A DNA stretch of 64,000 nucleotides from an uncultured Flavobacteriaceae bacterium (GCA_947494695.1 CANLWB010000014.1:1-64000), one strand, 5' to 3'; positions 15,460-24,689 are shown, counted from the stretch's first letter. Numbers and translations are program-made. Notes: generated from the letters alone by a model not told the origin.

Positions 15460-17667
15460 TTAATTCGCTACTTCACTAATAAATTTAATACGGTACAAAC
15501 GTAATTCTTCATCGTCGTAATCCCCATCAAATTCGTCAATAGCATCATTAATATTATCGGAGTCAGAATCTATGAAATAATCATAAATCTCTTCCTGCTG
15601 ATCTTCATCCAAAATATCGTCAATCCAGTAACTAATATTCAATTTGGTACCGGAATACACTATGGCTTCCATTTCTTTAATAAACTCCTCCATAGACATA
15701 CCTTTTGATGATGCAATGTCATCCAAGGGTAATTTTCTGTCTATATTTTGAATAATGTATAATTTATTAGCCGAGTTAGACCCTGTAGATTTTACCACCA
15801 AATCATCTGGACGAACAATATCGTTATCCTCAACATATTTAGCTATTAACGCAACAAAGTCTTTTCCATATTTCTTGGCTTTACCTTCTCCAACACCATG
15901 AACATTGGCAAGTTCGGCAAGGGTAATGGGATATTTTAAGGCCATATCTTCTAAAGAAGGGTCCTGGAATATCACAAAAGGTGGCACACTTAATTTCTTG
16001 GCATTCTTTTTACGTAAATCCTTAAGCATCCCCATTAGGGCCTCGTCTGCCACTGCTCCTCCATTACTCTTAGCAGCTGTAATAATGGTACCATCTTCCT
16101 GTTCTCCTTCATATACATGGTCCTCGGTCATCATAAACGACAACGGATCTTTAATAAATGCCCTACCATCGGCACTCAGTTTGATAACCCCATAGGTTTC
16201 AATATCTTTTCTAAGATACCCTGCAACCAGTACCTGCCTCAATAAAGCCATCCAGTGTTTAACCTCTTTATGTTTTCCTTGTCCAAAAAATGGTTGTTCA
16301 TTAGTTTTATGAGAATTTATTAAAGCATTCTCTTTTCCCACAAGAACATTTACCAGGTCTTTAGATTTATATTTTTCATTGGTTCTATCTATGGTCTCTA
16401 ACAAAATTAACACATCGTCCTTCGCTTCGTTTTGCTTTTTAGGATTCCTCACATTATCATCCATATCACCACCTTCACCGGTCTCATTATCAAACTCTTC
16501 ACCAAAATAGTGCAAAATGAATTTTCTTCTTGAGATTGAAGTCTCTGCAAAAGCAATAACCTCTTGAAGCAATGCATGTCCAATTTCCTGCTCTGCAACG
16601 GGTTTCCCAGACATGAATTTTTCCAGTTTTTCAATATCTTTATAAGCATAATATGCCAGGCAATGACCTTCTCCTCCATCACGTCCGGCCCTACCGGTTT
16701 CCTGATAGTAACTCTCTATACTTTTAGGGATGTCATGATGAATTACAAAACGTACATCGGGTTTGTCGATCCCCATTCCAAATGCTATGGTAGCAACCAC
16801 AACATCTACATCTTCCATTAAAAATTTATCCTGGTAGCTAGATCTTGACTTGGCGTCCAAACCTGCATGGTAAGGCACCGCCTTAATACCATTTACCTGA
16901 AGTACCTGAGCGAGCTCTTCTACACGCTTCCTACTTAGACAATATACGATACCAGATTTGCCTTCATTCTGTTTTACAAATCGAATGATATCGGCATCAA
17001 CATTCTTGGTTTTTGGCCTAACCTCATAAAATAAATTGGGCCTGTTAAAAGAGGCCTTAAAGGTTCTGGCATTATTAATACCCAGATTCTTTATAATATC
17101 TTCCTGGACTTTTGGAGTTGCTGTAGCTGTTAAACCTATAATTGGAATATTGTCTCCTATTCTCCCTATGATATGACGTAAATTTCTATATTCCGGTCTA
17201 AAATCATGCCCCCATTCACTTATACAGTGTGCCTCATCAATTGCCATGAAAGATACTTTTACCATACGTAAAAACTCAACGTTCTCTTCCTTGGTTAACG
17301 ATTCCGGTGCGACATAAAGCAATTTCGTAACACCATTTATGATGTCCTCTTTAACACGTCTTATTTCTGTCTTATTTAAAGAAGAATTTAAGACATGTGC
17401 GATTCCTTCTTCATTAGAGAGTCCTCTAATCGCATCCACCTGATTTTTCATTAAAGCTATTAATGGAGATACCACTATAGCTGTGCCTTCCTGCATCAAT
17501 GCCGGTAATTGGTAACACAAAGACTTACCGCCACCCGTTGGCATAATTACAAACGTATGATTACTTGATAAGACACTTTCTACAACATCTTCCTGCAAGC
17601 CCTTAAATTTATTAAACCCAAAGTGTTTTTTAAGAGCAGAGTGCAAGTCACTTTTTGCTATTAACAT
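15460..17667 (-). CDS. recQ: RecQ, ATP-dependent DNA helicase
   Basis: A 735-residue RecQ helicase. Walker A is TGGGKS (44-49), the DEAH box is at 144-147 (IDEAHCISEWGHDFR), and motif VI is QETGRAGRDG (322-331). An RQC region starts at SRRKFILHYFGEEF (379 on), an HRDC domain lies near 545-615, and a C-terminal helix-turn-helix-like acidic region closes it. The four cysteines that bind zinc in E. coli RecQ (C, then CGNC..C) are absent in 376-410, which reads GEGGDMDDN instead. It unwinds DNA in recombination repair. It is divergent from kdsD; both promoters share the 198-bp gap. Confidence 0.95.
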   Translation of the reverse strand: MLIAKSDLHSALKKHFGFNKFKGLQEDVVESVLSSNHTFVIMPTGGGKSLCYQLPALMQEGTAIVVSPLIALMKNQVDAIRGLSNEEGIAHVLNSSLNKTEIRRVKEDIINGVTKLLYVAPESLTKEENVEFLRMVKVSFMAIDEAHCISEWGHDFRPEYRNLRHIIGRIGDNIPIIGLTATATPKVQEDIIKNLGINNARTFKASFNRPNLFYEVRPKTKNVDADIIRFVKQNEGKSGIVYCLSRKRVEELAQVLQVNGIKAVPYHAGLDAKSRSSYQDKFLMEDVDVVVATIAFGMGIDKPDVRFVIHHDIPKSIESYYQETGRAGRDGGEGHCLAYYAYKDIEKLEKFMSGKPVAEQEIGHALLQEVIAFAETSISRRKFILHYFGEEFDNETGEGGDMDDNVRNPKKQNEAKDDVLILLETIDRTNEKYKSKDLVNVLVGKENALINSHKTNEQPFFGQGKHKEVKHWMALLRQVLVAGYLRKDIETYGVIKLSADGRAFIKDPLSFMMTEDHVYEGEQEDGTIITAAKSNGGAVADEALMGMLKDLRKKNAKKLSVPPFVIFQDPSLEDMALKYPITLAELANVHGVGEGKAKKYGKDFVALIAKYVEDNDIVRPDDLVVKSTGSNSANKLYIIQNIDRKLPLDDIASSKGMSMEEFIKEMEAIVYSGTKLNISYWIDDILDEDQQEEIYDYFIDSDSDNINDAIDEFDGDYDDEELRLYRIKFISEVAN

Positions 17668-17757
17668 GAATTGTATAAAATTTATTTACTTATATAGTAC
17701 ATACCATACATAAAAACTCCCAATTTATTTATGGCATATTAGAGATCCCTCATATTT

Positions 17758-17783
17758 TTTTTCGTTAGTTTTGTAACGAAAAA
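17758..17783 (+). promoter_or_regulatory. Palindrome over the kdsD -7 element
   Basis: A perfect 10-bp inverted repeat, TTTTTCGTTA at 17758-17767 and TAACGAAAAA at 17774-17783, has a 6-bp centre. The exact -7 consensus TAGTTTTG lies at 17766-17773, in its middle. No -33 TTTG is seen. The kdsD start codon is about 92 bp downstream of the -7 element, leaving a long leader. It could be an operator for a dimeric repressor or an RNA hairpin at the 5' end. Confidence 0.5.
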
Positions 17784-17865
17784 TCCAAATTACAACAAAA
17801 TTTAATTTTGACTACCATTAAAGATAAGAAAATCTTTAAAAGCATCAACTAAAAATATATAAATT

Positions 17866-18831
17866 TTGAATAGGACAAATTCTATTATAGAAACTGCAAA
17901 ACTAACTATTGAATCTGAGAGCCAAGCTATTTCCAACTTAACCAGTTTATTAACTAACGATTTTGCCGAAGCTGTTCAGCTTATTTATAACTCTAAAGGC
18001 CGCGTTATTATAACGGGAATTGGTAAAAGTGCTATTATTGCTAATAAAATTGTGGCAACTCTAAATTCTACGGGAACCCCTTCTGTTTTTATGCATGCTG
18101 CCGATGCCATTCATGGAGACTTAGGACTTATATTAAAAGATGATGTTGTGATCTGCATTTCTAAAAGTGGAAATACTCCTGAGATTAAAGTGTTAGTTCC
18201 GCTTATTAAAAGTGCAAAAAATAAAATGATTGCGATTACTGGAAATAAAGACTCGTTTCTGGGGCAACAGGTAGATTATGTTTTAAATGCTTTTGTTGAA
18301 AAGGAAGCCTGTCCCAACAATTTGGCACCAACTACAAGCACGACGGCTCAATTAGTTATAGGTGATGCCCTTGCTGTTTGCTTGTTGGAATTACGAGGTT
18401 TTTCAAGCAATGATTTTGCAAAATATCACCCAGGTGGAGCCTTAGGTAAGAAACTATATTTACGCGTTCAGGATATATCTTCTGCAAATGAAAAACCAAA
18501 AGTTGTTTCCAGCACAAGTTTAAAAGATGTTATTATTGAAATCACAGAAAAAAGATTGGGCGTGACCTCTGTTTTAGATCATGATAAAATTATTGGTATT
18601 ATTACTGATGGTGATTTGAGAAGAATGTTAAGTAAAGTAGATGACTTTACTTCTTTAACTGCAAGAGATATTATGAGTCCAAACCCAAAACGTATCGATG
18701 CGGAAGCCATGGCAATTGAAGCATTGGATGTTATGGAAAATAATGGTATTTCTCAGTTACTTGTTGAAAGCAATGGTCGTTATGCAGGCGTTATTCATAT
18801 TCACGATTTAATAAAAGAAGGCATCATATAA
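17866..18831 (+). CDS. kdsD: KdsD, arabinose-5-phosphate isomerase (KpsF/GutQ family)
   Basis: A 321-residue sugar-phosphate isomerase converting ribulose-5-P to arabinose-5-P, the first step toward Kdo for lipopolysaccharide. The SIS domain (about 40-180) has GIGKS (51-55), HAADAIHGDLGL and CISKSGNTPE; the boundary motif KYHPGGALGKKL is followed by two CBS domains (about 205-321). The start is TTG at 17866; no in-frame ATG lies nearby that keeps the usual N-terminus. Its stop overlaps tatC by one base. It is functionally linked to lptB 1.3 kb downstream. Confidence 0.94.
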   Translation: MNRTNSIIETAKLTIESESQAISNLTSLLTNDFAEAVQLIYNSKGRVIITGIGKSAIIANKIVATLNSTGTPSVFMHAADAIHGDLGLILKDDVVICISKSGNTPEIKVLVPLIKSAKNKMIAITGNKDSFLGQQVDYVLNAFVEKEACPNNLAPTTSTTAQLVIGDALAVCLLELRGFSSNDFAKYHPGGALGKKLYLRVQDISSANEKPKVVSSTSLKDVIIEITEKRLGVTSVLDHDKIIGIITDGDLRRMLSKVDDFTSLTARDIMSPNPKRIDAEAMAIEALDVMENNGISQLLVESNGRYAGVIHIHDLIKEGII

Positions 18832-19655
18832 TGGCAAAAAAAAATATAAATGAGATGTCTTTTTTAGATCATCTTGAAGACTTAAGATGGCATCTAATTA
18901 GAATCTGCTTGGCTGTTGTAATTGTTGCGACCTTAGCTTTTATTTTTAGTAGATTTATATTTGATACGATCATATTTGCACCGTTAGACATGAGTTTTCC
19001 AACTTATGATTTTTTGTGCAAAACGGCAACATTTATAAATTTAGATACAACATTCTGTAACGAAAAAATTCCTTTAATTTTACAAAACAGAACCATGGCC
19101 GGACAGTTTTCGGCAGATATCTGGACAGCCATTCTAGGAGGATTTGTAATTTCCTTTCCATATGTTATTCATCAGTTGTGGAAATTTATTAGTCCTGGAT
19201 TGCATGATAATGAAAGAAAACATTCCAGAGGTTTTATTATTATATCCTCGGTATTGTTTTTTATAGGTGTTTTATTTGGATATTATATTGTATCACCGCT
19301 TTCCATTAACTTTTTAGCGAACTATAACATATCCGATATGGTAGATAACCAAATCGACCACAGTTCGTACATTGCTTTGGTGCGTTCTTCAGTTCTGGCA
19401 TCTGGTTTAATTTTCGAGCTACCTATTATTATATATTTTCTAACCAAAGTAGGTTTAGTTACACCACAATTTTTAAAGACGTATAGAAAATATGCTTTGG
19501 TTGTTGTATTAATCTTATCGGCTATTATAACGCCTCCAGATATTGCCAGCCAGGTCATTGTCGCCATTCCTATCTTAATATTGTACCAAGTGAGTATTTA
19601 TATCTCTAAGGTGGTCGTTAGAAACCAAAAAAGAAAAGAAAAACAGCATGTCTAA
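18831..19655 (+). CDS. tatC: TatC, twin-arginine translocase subunit
   Basis: A 274-residue, six-helix membrane protein with the TatC start MSFLDHLEDLRWHLIR (conserved Glu in the HLEDLR motif), FISPGLHDNERKH after the second helix, and conserved PPDIASQ in the last loop. TatC is the receptor for folded proteins with twin-Arg signals. TatA is not in this window. It overlaps kdsD by 1 bp and the next gene by 8 bp, a kdsD-tatC-CMD operon kept in many Bacteroidota. Confidence 0.97.
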   Translation: MAKKNINEMSFLDHLEDLRWHLIRICLAVVIVATLAFIFSRFIFDTIIFAPLDMSFPTYDFLCKTATFINLDTTFCNEKIPLILQNRTMAGQFSADIWTAILGGFVISFPYVIHQLWKFISPGLHDNERKHSRGFIIISSVLFFIGVLFGYYIVSPLSINFLANYNISDMVDNQIDHSSYIALVRSSVLASGLIFELPIIIYFLTKVGLVTPQFLKTYRKYALVVVLILSAIITPPDIASQVIVAIPILILYQVSIYISKVVVRNQKRKEKQHV

Positions 19656-19995
19656 TATTGTTAATGAATTTAATGCCTATCGTGCTAAAATGAACGATAA
19701 GATTTTAGCAGATAATAATAAAGTAATAAAGCGCATCTTTAATTTAGATACTAATGCTTATGCTGAAGGTGCTTTAGATGTAAAGACCAAAGAACTTTTA
19801 GGGTTGGTCGCATCTGCAGTCTTGCGCTGTGATGACTGTATTAAGTATCACATGGAAACCAGTTATAACATTGGTTTAAAAAAAGAAGAAGTTGTTGAGG
19901 CTCTTAGTATTGCTACTTTAGTTGGTGGCACCATTGTGATTCCGCACTTACGCCGTGCTTATGAATTTTGGGATGCCTTAGAAGCTCAGGAATAA
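19648..19995 (+). CDS. Carboxymuconolactone decarboxylase (AhpD-like) family protein
   Basis: A 115-residue AhpD-fold protein with the redox motif C-D-D-C-IKYH (RCDDCIKYHMETSYNIG) and the helix EEVVEALSIATLVGGT. AhpD-like members act as thiol-disulfide oxidoreductases, while true decarboxylases lack the CxxC, so a redox role is more likely here. It overlaps the end of tatC by 8 bp and is the last gene of the kdsD operon. The gap to lptB is 112 bp. Confidence 0.92.
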   Translation: MSNIVNEFNAYRAKMNDKILADNNKVIKRIFNLDTNAYAEGALDVKTKELLGLVASAVLRCDDCIKYHMETSYNIGLKKEEVVEALSIATLVGGTIVIPHLRRAYEFWDALEAQE

Positions 19996-20107
19996 AAAAT
20001 GACCTCATATATATCGATATAAAATCGAGTAAACCATATAAAATTCAAACATCGGTTATCAATAGTGTATATGATTTTACTATTTTTAGCGTTCAAGTAA
20101 ATAACTT

Positions 20108-20848
20108 ATGATTTTAAAAGCTGAAAATTTAATGAAGTCCTATAGTGGACGAAAAGTTGTTAAAGATGTTTCACTAGAAGTGAACCAAGGTGAAATTGTT
20201 GGTCTTTTGGGGCCTAATGGAGCAGGAAAAACAACCTCTTTCTATATGATTGTTGGCTTAATAAAACCTAATGGTGGGCATATTTTTATTGATAATACGG
20301 AAATTACAAAGTTCCCCATGTATAAGCGCGCTCAGAACGGAATTGGATATTTAGCACAGGAGGCTTCTGTTTTTAGGAAATTAAGTATCGAGGATAATAT
20401 TTTAAGTGTATTACAACTTACTAAACTGAGTAAAAAGGAGCAGCTCCATAAAATGGAGTCTCTCATTGAAGAATTCAGCCTAGGCCACATTCGTAAAAAT
20501 CGTGGAGATTTATTATCTGGTGGAGAACGTCGTCGTACTGAGATTGCCCGCGCTCTGGCAACCGATCCTAGTTTTATTCTTTTAGACGAACCTTTTGCCG
20601 GTGTAGACCCGGTGGCCGTTGAAGATATTCAAAGAATTGTAGCTCAACTCACCAAAAAGAACATTGGAATCCTAATTACCGATCACAATGTACAGGAAAC
20701 TCTTGCTATTACCGATAGAACCTATTTGATGTTCGAAGGTAGTATCCTTAAAGCCGGTATTCCTGAAGAACTGGCTAATGATGAAGTGGTTCGCAAGGTT
20801 TATTTAGGTCAGAATTTTGAACTTCGTAAAAAGAAGATACGGGATTAA
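20108..20848 (+). CDS. lptB: LptB, LPS-export ABC ATPase
   Basis: A 246-residue ABC ATPase with Walker [11 protein letters not shown]-loop region [16 protein letters not shown], signature [15 protein letters not shown] and Walker [14 protein letters not shown], followed by [10 protein letters not shown]. These strings are diagnostic of LptB, the ATPase that drives LPS from the inner to the outer membrane with LptFG. It lies downstream of kdsD-tatC with a 112-bp gap that may hold its own promoter (TATTTTTA, 7 of 8 to the -7 consensus, near 20081). Confidence 0.96.
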   Translation: MILKAENLMKSYSGRKVVKDVSLEVNQGEIVGLLGPNGAGKTTSFYMIVGLIKPNGGHIFIDNTEITKFPMYKRAQNGIGYLAQEASVFRKLSIEDNILSVLQLTKLSKKEQLHKMESLIEEFSLGHIRKNRGDLLSGGERRRTEIARALATDPSFILLDEPFAGVDPVAVEDIQRIVAQLTKKNIGILITDHNVQETLAITDRTYLMFEGSILKAGIPEELANDEVVRKVYLGQNFELRKKKIRD

Positions 20849-21136
20849 CCCTATTTTCATAATGTTTACACCCTTTTTTTGCCATCCTCTCTGTCGCAAA
20901 GTCAAAGCGTAACAGTATTCTATTGGCCCAAACTAAAAGTTTTATTTAGCGTAGAAACCCACGTTATTTAAAACGATCTGTTAATTCTACAACAAGATCG
21001 AAAGATCCTATATTTCTGGTGCCGAAGTAGATTCAAGCTTTCACAGGAATAACGAGCATTCATAAATTTATAAATCAAAAAAGAGGTTTTCGATTAAAAA
21101 TCTTCCCTCTATTGTTAGATATTCAAAATTTATTTA
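20849..21136. other. Intergenic region after lptB
   Basis: About 290 bp with no open frame. It holds a short AGAGG / CCTCT pair near 21082-21120 and a stretch near 21024-21055 (GAAGTAGATTCAAGC then AGGAATAACG) that looks like a decayed intergenic repeat. I see no T-tract terminator for lptB. Confidence 0.4.
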
Positions 21137-21164
21137 TATCTTTATGATATCAAAATAATATCAT
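21137..21164 (+). promoter_or_regulatory. Promoter and inverted repeat upstream of SPFH operon
   Basis: TATCTTTA at 21137-21144 is 7 of 8 to the -7 consensus. Directly downstream is a perfect 7-bp inverted repeat, ATGATAT (21144-21150) and ATATCAT (21158-21164), 20 bp before the ATG at 21185. A repressor bound there would cover the transcript start. The operon itself encodes a ribbon-helix-helix protein at 22539-22715. Confidence 0.45.
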
Positions 21165-21184
21165 TTTAAATCAAAATATAAATC

Positions 21185-22045
21185 ATGAAAGAAGAAAAGA
21201 TCGTTACTCCCGCTAATGGATATATTATGTTACTCGTTTTTTTTATTATATCTATTGGAAGTATAGCTACATCTATTATCACTAAAAACTTCGGCTTCGC
21301 CACACTTTTAATCATTTCAATTTTTATAGCTCCCGGCTTTATAATGGTGCAACCAAACAATTCCAGAGTACTATTATTATTTGGAAAATACGTTGGTACG
21401 ATTATCAAAAATGGTTTCTATTGGACAAATCCGTTTTACACAAAAATGAAAATCTCGTTACGAGCCAGTAACTTTGATAGTGAGCGCTTAAAAGTGAACG
21501 ACAAACTAGGTAACCCGGTAATGATTAGTACCATTTTAGTTTGGAAGGTTAAGAATACATATAAGGCTGCCTTTGATGTAGACAATTATGAAAATTTTGT
21601 ACGTGTACAAACAGATGCTGCCGTTCGTAAACTGGCAAGCATGTACCCCTATGATAATTTTGCGGATGAAGGACATACCGAAGATATTACATTAAGATCT
21701 AGCGTAAATGAAGTTAGTGAGGCTTTAGAAAAAGAGTTATACGAGCGTTTATCTATTGCTGGAATTGAAGTATTAGAGGCTAGAATTGGTTATTTGGCGT
21801 ATGCTCAAGAAATTGCAAATGCCATGCTAAAGCGTCAACAAGCCACCGCCATAGTTTCTGCAAGACACAAAATTGTAGAAGGCGCAGTAAGTATGGTTGA
21901 AATGGCTCTTGAAGAATTAGGAAAGAAAAATATTGTAGATTTGGACGAAGAACGAAAAGCCGCTATGGTAAGTAATCTTATGGTGATACTGTGCGGAGAC
22001 AAGGATGCCTCTCCTGTTTTAAATACTGGCACCTTAAATCAATAA
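21185..22045 (+). CDS. SPFH/Band 7 domain membrane protein
   Basis: A 286-residue protein with two hydrophobic helices at the N-terminus (about 12-50) and an SPFH (stomatin/prohibitin/flotillin/HflK) domain over about 55-230: GFYWTNPFYTKMKISLRASNF, VMISTILVWKVKNTYKAAFDV. A helical tail follows. SPFH proteins form membrane rings or scaffolds around proteases and transporters; the partner is unknown. It leads a three-gene operon: its stop overlaps the ATG of the next gene. Confidence 0.9.
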   Translation: MKEEKIVTPANGYIMLLVFFIISIGSIATSIITKNFGFATLLIISIFIAPGFIMVQPNNSRVLLLFGKYVGTIIKNGFYWTNPFYTKMKISLRASNFDSERLKVNDKLGNPVMISTILVWKVKNTYKAAFDVDNYENFVRVQTDAAVRKLASMYPYDNFADEGHTEDITLRSSVNEVSEALEKELYERLSIAGIEVLEARIGYLAYAQEIANAMLKRQQATAIVSARHKIVEGAVSMVEMALEELGKKNIVDLDEERKAAMVSNLMVILCGDKDASPVLNTGTLNQ

Positions 22046-22536
22046 TGAGAATCTTTAAAGAAAAGCAGCGTTTTACTCAAACTTGGTTAATTGTTTTATT
22101 AGCAATAACCAATAGCATTGTTTTTATAATAGTTTTTAAAGCGTTCTTAGATGAAAAAATGGGTGTCATCAATTTCATAAGTGTTATTAGTTTTATTTTA
22201 ATAGCAAGTGGCTTTATATTTATTTTTGAATTAAAAACAAGAATTGATGAACTGGGTATACATTATCAATTTTTTCCTTTTCACTTAACACTAAAAACCA
22301 TACCCTGGAAAGATATGGAACAAGTAAAAGTTAGAAATTACAATGCTATATCTGAATTTGGTGGTTGGGGATTAAAAGGTGGAGGTCTTTGGAAAAAGAA
22401 AAACGGAATAGCAATAACCATAAAAGGACATGTTGGCATTCAAGTTATCACCAATGCGGGTAAAAAAATATTAATCGGCACACAAAAAAGAGAGGCTGTT
22501 ACTAGAATTTTAACCAGATATTTAAATAATAACTAA
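22045..22536 (+). CDS. Small two-helix membrane protein, PH-like
   Basis: A 163-residue protein with two transmembrane helices (about 12-60) and a C-terminal beta-rich domain (about 65-160) resembling bacterial PH-like domains (TLKTIPWKDMEQVKVRNYNA, then GHVGIQVITNAGKKILIGTQ). I placed the start at the ATG that shares a base with the SPFH stop codon; this gives a clean cytosolic basic start, MRIFKEKQRF. No function is known. The overlap suggests translation coupled to the SPFH gene. Confidence 0.75.
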   Translation: MRIFKEKQRFTQTWLIVLLAITNSIVFIIVFKAFLDEKMGVINFISVISFILIASGFIFIFELKTRIDELGIHYQFFPFHLTLKTIPWKDMEQVKVRNYNAISEFGGWGLKGGGLWKKKNGIAITIKGHVGIQVITNAGKKILIGTQKREAVTRILTRYLNNN

Positions 22537-22538
22537 AT

Positions 22539-22715
22539 ATGGCTAAAAAAAAGGCTTTTGCATTACGAATCAATGAAGATATGCTCAAAGCTATTGAAAA
22601 ATGGGCTGCGGATGAATTCCGTAGCACCAATGGCCAAATTGAATGGATGCTTAACGAAAGTCTAAAAAGAGCCAAACGTAGTCCTAAAACTAAAGGTAAG
22701 GAAGAAGATGACTAA
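22539..22715 (+). CDS. Ribbon-helix-helix (Arc-like) DNA-binding protein
   Basis: A 58-residue protein starting ATG at 22539, 2 bp after the previous stop, and ending TAA at 22713-22715. The sequence AFALRINEDMLKAIEKWAAD then STNGQIEWMLNESLKRAK has the ribbon-helix-helix pattern: an alternating beta strand (FALRI), helix A (EDMLKAIEKWA) and helix B (NGQIEWMLNESL). The tail is basic then acidic. Such Arc-like proteins bind DNA as dimers. No toxin gene is adjacent, so an antitoxin role is not supported. It might regulate its own operon. Confidence 0.85.
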   Translation: MAKKKAFALRINEDMLKAIEKWAADEFRSTNGQIEWMLNESLKRAKRSPKTKGKEEDD

Positions 22716-22733
22716 ACACCTTACCTACTCCAC

Positions 22734-23621
22734 CTATGCTGCTTTGTTTTTCACTAGTTTCTTTTTAACAACCTTAAATAACTTAACTGCTAAAAGCACT
22801 ATAAACCCAACTAATAAACCAACAATAAAGTCTTTTATAAAAGAAGGTAATACCTCTAAGAAATGGTGAAAAAATTCAATATTATGAACAAATATACCCC
22901 CTGCAACTAAAATTAAGGCTATGGTACCTATAACCGACAAGCTTTTAATAACTACTGGAAGTGCTCTAATTAGAAAGTTTCCCATAAATTTTGAAATACT
23001 TTTTTCCTTATTACCTAAGCTTACAAGTCTATATCCCAAATCGTCCATTCTAACAATAAGCGCGACAATACCATAAACCCCTACGGTTGCTATTAGGGCA
23101 ACAATGGTAACAACCAATACTTGAAACAGAATAGGCTTTCCTAAAACAGTCCCCAAGGCGATAATTACAATTTCGACCGATAAAATAAAATCGGTGAAAA
23201 TGGCTGACTTAATCTTCTTTTTCTCAAGAAGCAATTGATCTTCATCAGACATGTTTGATCCCGCAATGGTTTCTGTAGCTTGTTTATGAGGTACAAAAAA
23301 TTCAAATATTTTTTCTGCACCTTCAAAAGCCAAATAAACGCCTCCCAGCACTAATGACAATGTCACGGCCCATGGTGCGAAAGCACTTAATAAAAAGGCT
23401 ATGGGTAAAATAATTAGCTTATTTAGTGCAGAACCTTTAGTAATTGCCCATAAAACCGGTAACTCTCTAGAGGAAACAAATCCTGTTGCTTTTTCGGCAT
23501 TTACTGCTAAATCATCCCCTAAAATACCAGCCGTTTTTTTCGTAGTAATCTTACTCATTACTACAACGTCATCCATTAAAACTGCTATATCGTCCAGTAA
23601 TGCAAAAAATCCTGATGCCAT
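22734..23621 (-). CDS. DUF808 family membrane protein
   Basis: A 295-residue membrane protein starting MASGFFALLDDIAVLMDDV, the recognisable DUF808 (E. coli YedI-like) opening, with about six hydrophobic segments from residue 70 on and a short cytosolic loop rich in Glu and Lys (about 115-145). Function unknown. It converges with the RHH gene (18-bp gap) and lies 6 bp after pssA in the same direction, so it is probably cotranscribed with it. Confidence 0.9.
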   Translation of the reverse strand: MASGFFALLDDIAVLMDDVVVMSKITTKKTAGILGDDLAVNAEKATGFVSSRELPVLWAITKGSALNKLIILPIAFLLSAFAPWAVTLSLVLGGVYLAFEGAEKIFEFFVPHKQATETIAGSNMSDEDQLLLEKKKIKSAIFTDFILSVEIVIIALGTVLGKPILFQVLVVTIVALIATVGVYGIVALIVRMDDLGYRLVSLGNKEKSISKFMGNFLIRALPVVIKSLSVIGTIALILVAGGIFVHNIEFFHHFLEVLPSFIKDFIVGLLVGFIVLLAVKLFKVVKKKLVKNKAA

Positions 23622-23627
23622 TCTTAA

Positions 23628-24374
23628 TTATTTTGATATTGAATTGTCTAAAAGCGACATGATTATATATAATACAATGATAACTGGTATAGATGCAAAC
23701 TGTAAAACAATTAATAATACAATACAAAGTATAATAAAAACATACCGGGTTGCATTCGTTTTAAAACTCCAGTCCTTAAATTTCAAAGCAAACAGCTTTA
23801 TCTTAGAGTTTAGTATATAACAACTTAAACATGTTACACCTATTAGAAACCATTTATTCAGAATAATTGAATTTATGACATCGTTATTCTGAAATTCCAT
23901 AATTAATGGTAGTGATACGATTAACAACGTGTTTGCAGGAGTTGGTAGGCCTTTGAAATAATTTTGTTGGTCTGTATCCAGATTAAAATGAGCCAATCGA
24001 TACGCCGAAGCCAAAGTTATAAACAATCCTAATATTGGAAGTACTGGCAGGTTAAAGTTGAACCAATCTGAATCTGATACCCAATCACCATTCACACCAA
24101 AGGGTACGTTTAACGTTAAAGACAATAATTTGAACATAACAATTCCGGGAACCAACCCGCTGGTCACCATATCGGCAAGAGAATCCAACTGCAACCCCAG
24201 TTCACTTTGAACCTTTAGTTTTCGAGCAGCAAAACCATCAAAAAAATCGAAAAAAATACCTAGAAAAACAAATAATGAAGCGGTAACAAAATTATTTTCA
24301 ATCACAAAAATCACCGCAATACTACCACAAAGTAAATTTAATAGAGTAAGAGCATTAGGAATATGTCTTTTCAT
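23628..24374 (-). CDS. pssA: PssA, CDP-diacylglycerol-serine phosphatidyltransferase
   Basis: A 248-residue CDP-alcohol phosphatidyltransferase. The family signature D-G-x2-A-R-x8-G-x3-D-x3-D is present as FDGFAARKLKVQSELGLQ then LDSLAD (about residues 45-68), which binds metal and CDP-diacylglycerol. Seven or eight hydrophobic helices follow. Length and the opening MKRHIPNALTLLNLLCGS match phosphatidylserine synthase, the first step to phosphatidylethanolamine. Other CDP-alcohol acceptors are possible. It is followed by DUF808. Confidence 0.9.
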   Translation of the reverse strand: MKRHIPNALTLLNLLCGSIAVIFVIENNFVTASLFVFLGIFFDFFDGFAARKLKVQSELGLQLDSLADMVTSGLVPGIVMFKLLSLTLNVPFGVNGDWVSDSDWFNFNLPVLPILGLFITLASAYRLAHFNLDTDQQNYFKGLPTPANTLLIVSLPLIMEFQNNDVINSIILNKWFLIGVTCLSCYILNSKIKLFALKFKDWSFKTNATRYVFIILCIVLLIVLQFASIPVIIVLYIIMSLLDNSISK

Positions 24375-24689
24375 TATAAGTTCTTACGACGCTTTAACAG
24401 GCATGAAATTACTAAACATTAGTTGACCAAATCTTAAGTAACAACTATTACAACAATTTCAATTTATAAAAATTAGTTTTGGTAAAAATAACAAACAATT
24501 GTTTAGTAAAACAAGTATTAAACAATATCTGTTGTAATTTCAAGTTTATAGATTATAAATTTTAATCGTAAATTAAGTTTAAAATGACAGAATGCATCCT
24601 CGAATACATTATAGTTCATCGAAATAATTCGATTTGGACACCACCGAGAGATAAGTTTCAATCTTATATTTTATGATTAAATAGGTATT
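24375..24689. other. Divergent intergenic region pssA / PorV-like gene
   Basis: A 315-bp, very AT-rich region. An exact -7 match TAGTTTTG lies at 24474-24481 (plus strand), 209 bp before the barrel gene. AACAATTGTT forms a 10-bp palindrome just downstream. ATCTTTG occurs at 24696-24702, within the first codons of the next gene. No gene-sized frame is present. Confidence 0.45.

Noticed and set aside
15905-16195. Plus-strand open frame inside recQ
   Set aside because: It is antisense to conserved RecQ sequence and its translation has no recognisable pattern; it is a shadow of the real gene.
22539-22715. Toxin-antitoxin antitoxin
   Set aside because: The RHH protein has no adjacent toxin gene; its neighbours are SPFH, PH-like and converging DUF808 genes.
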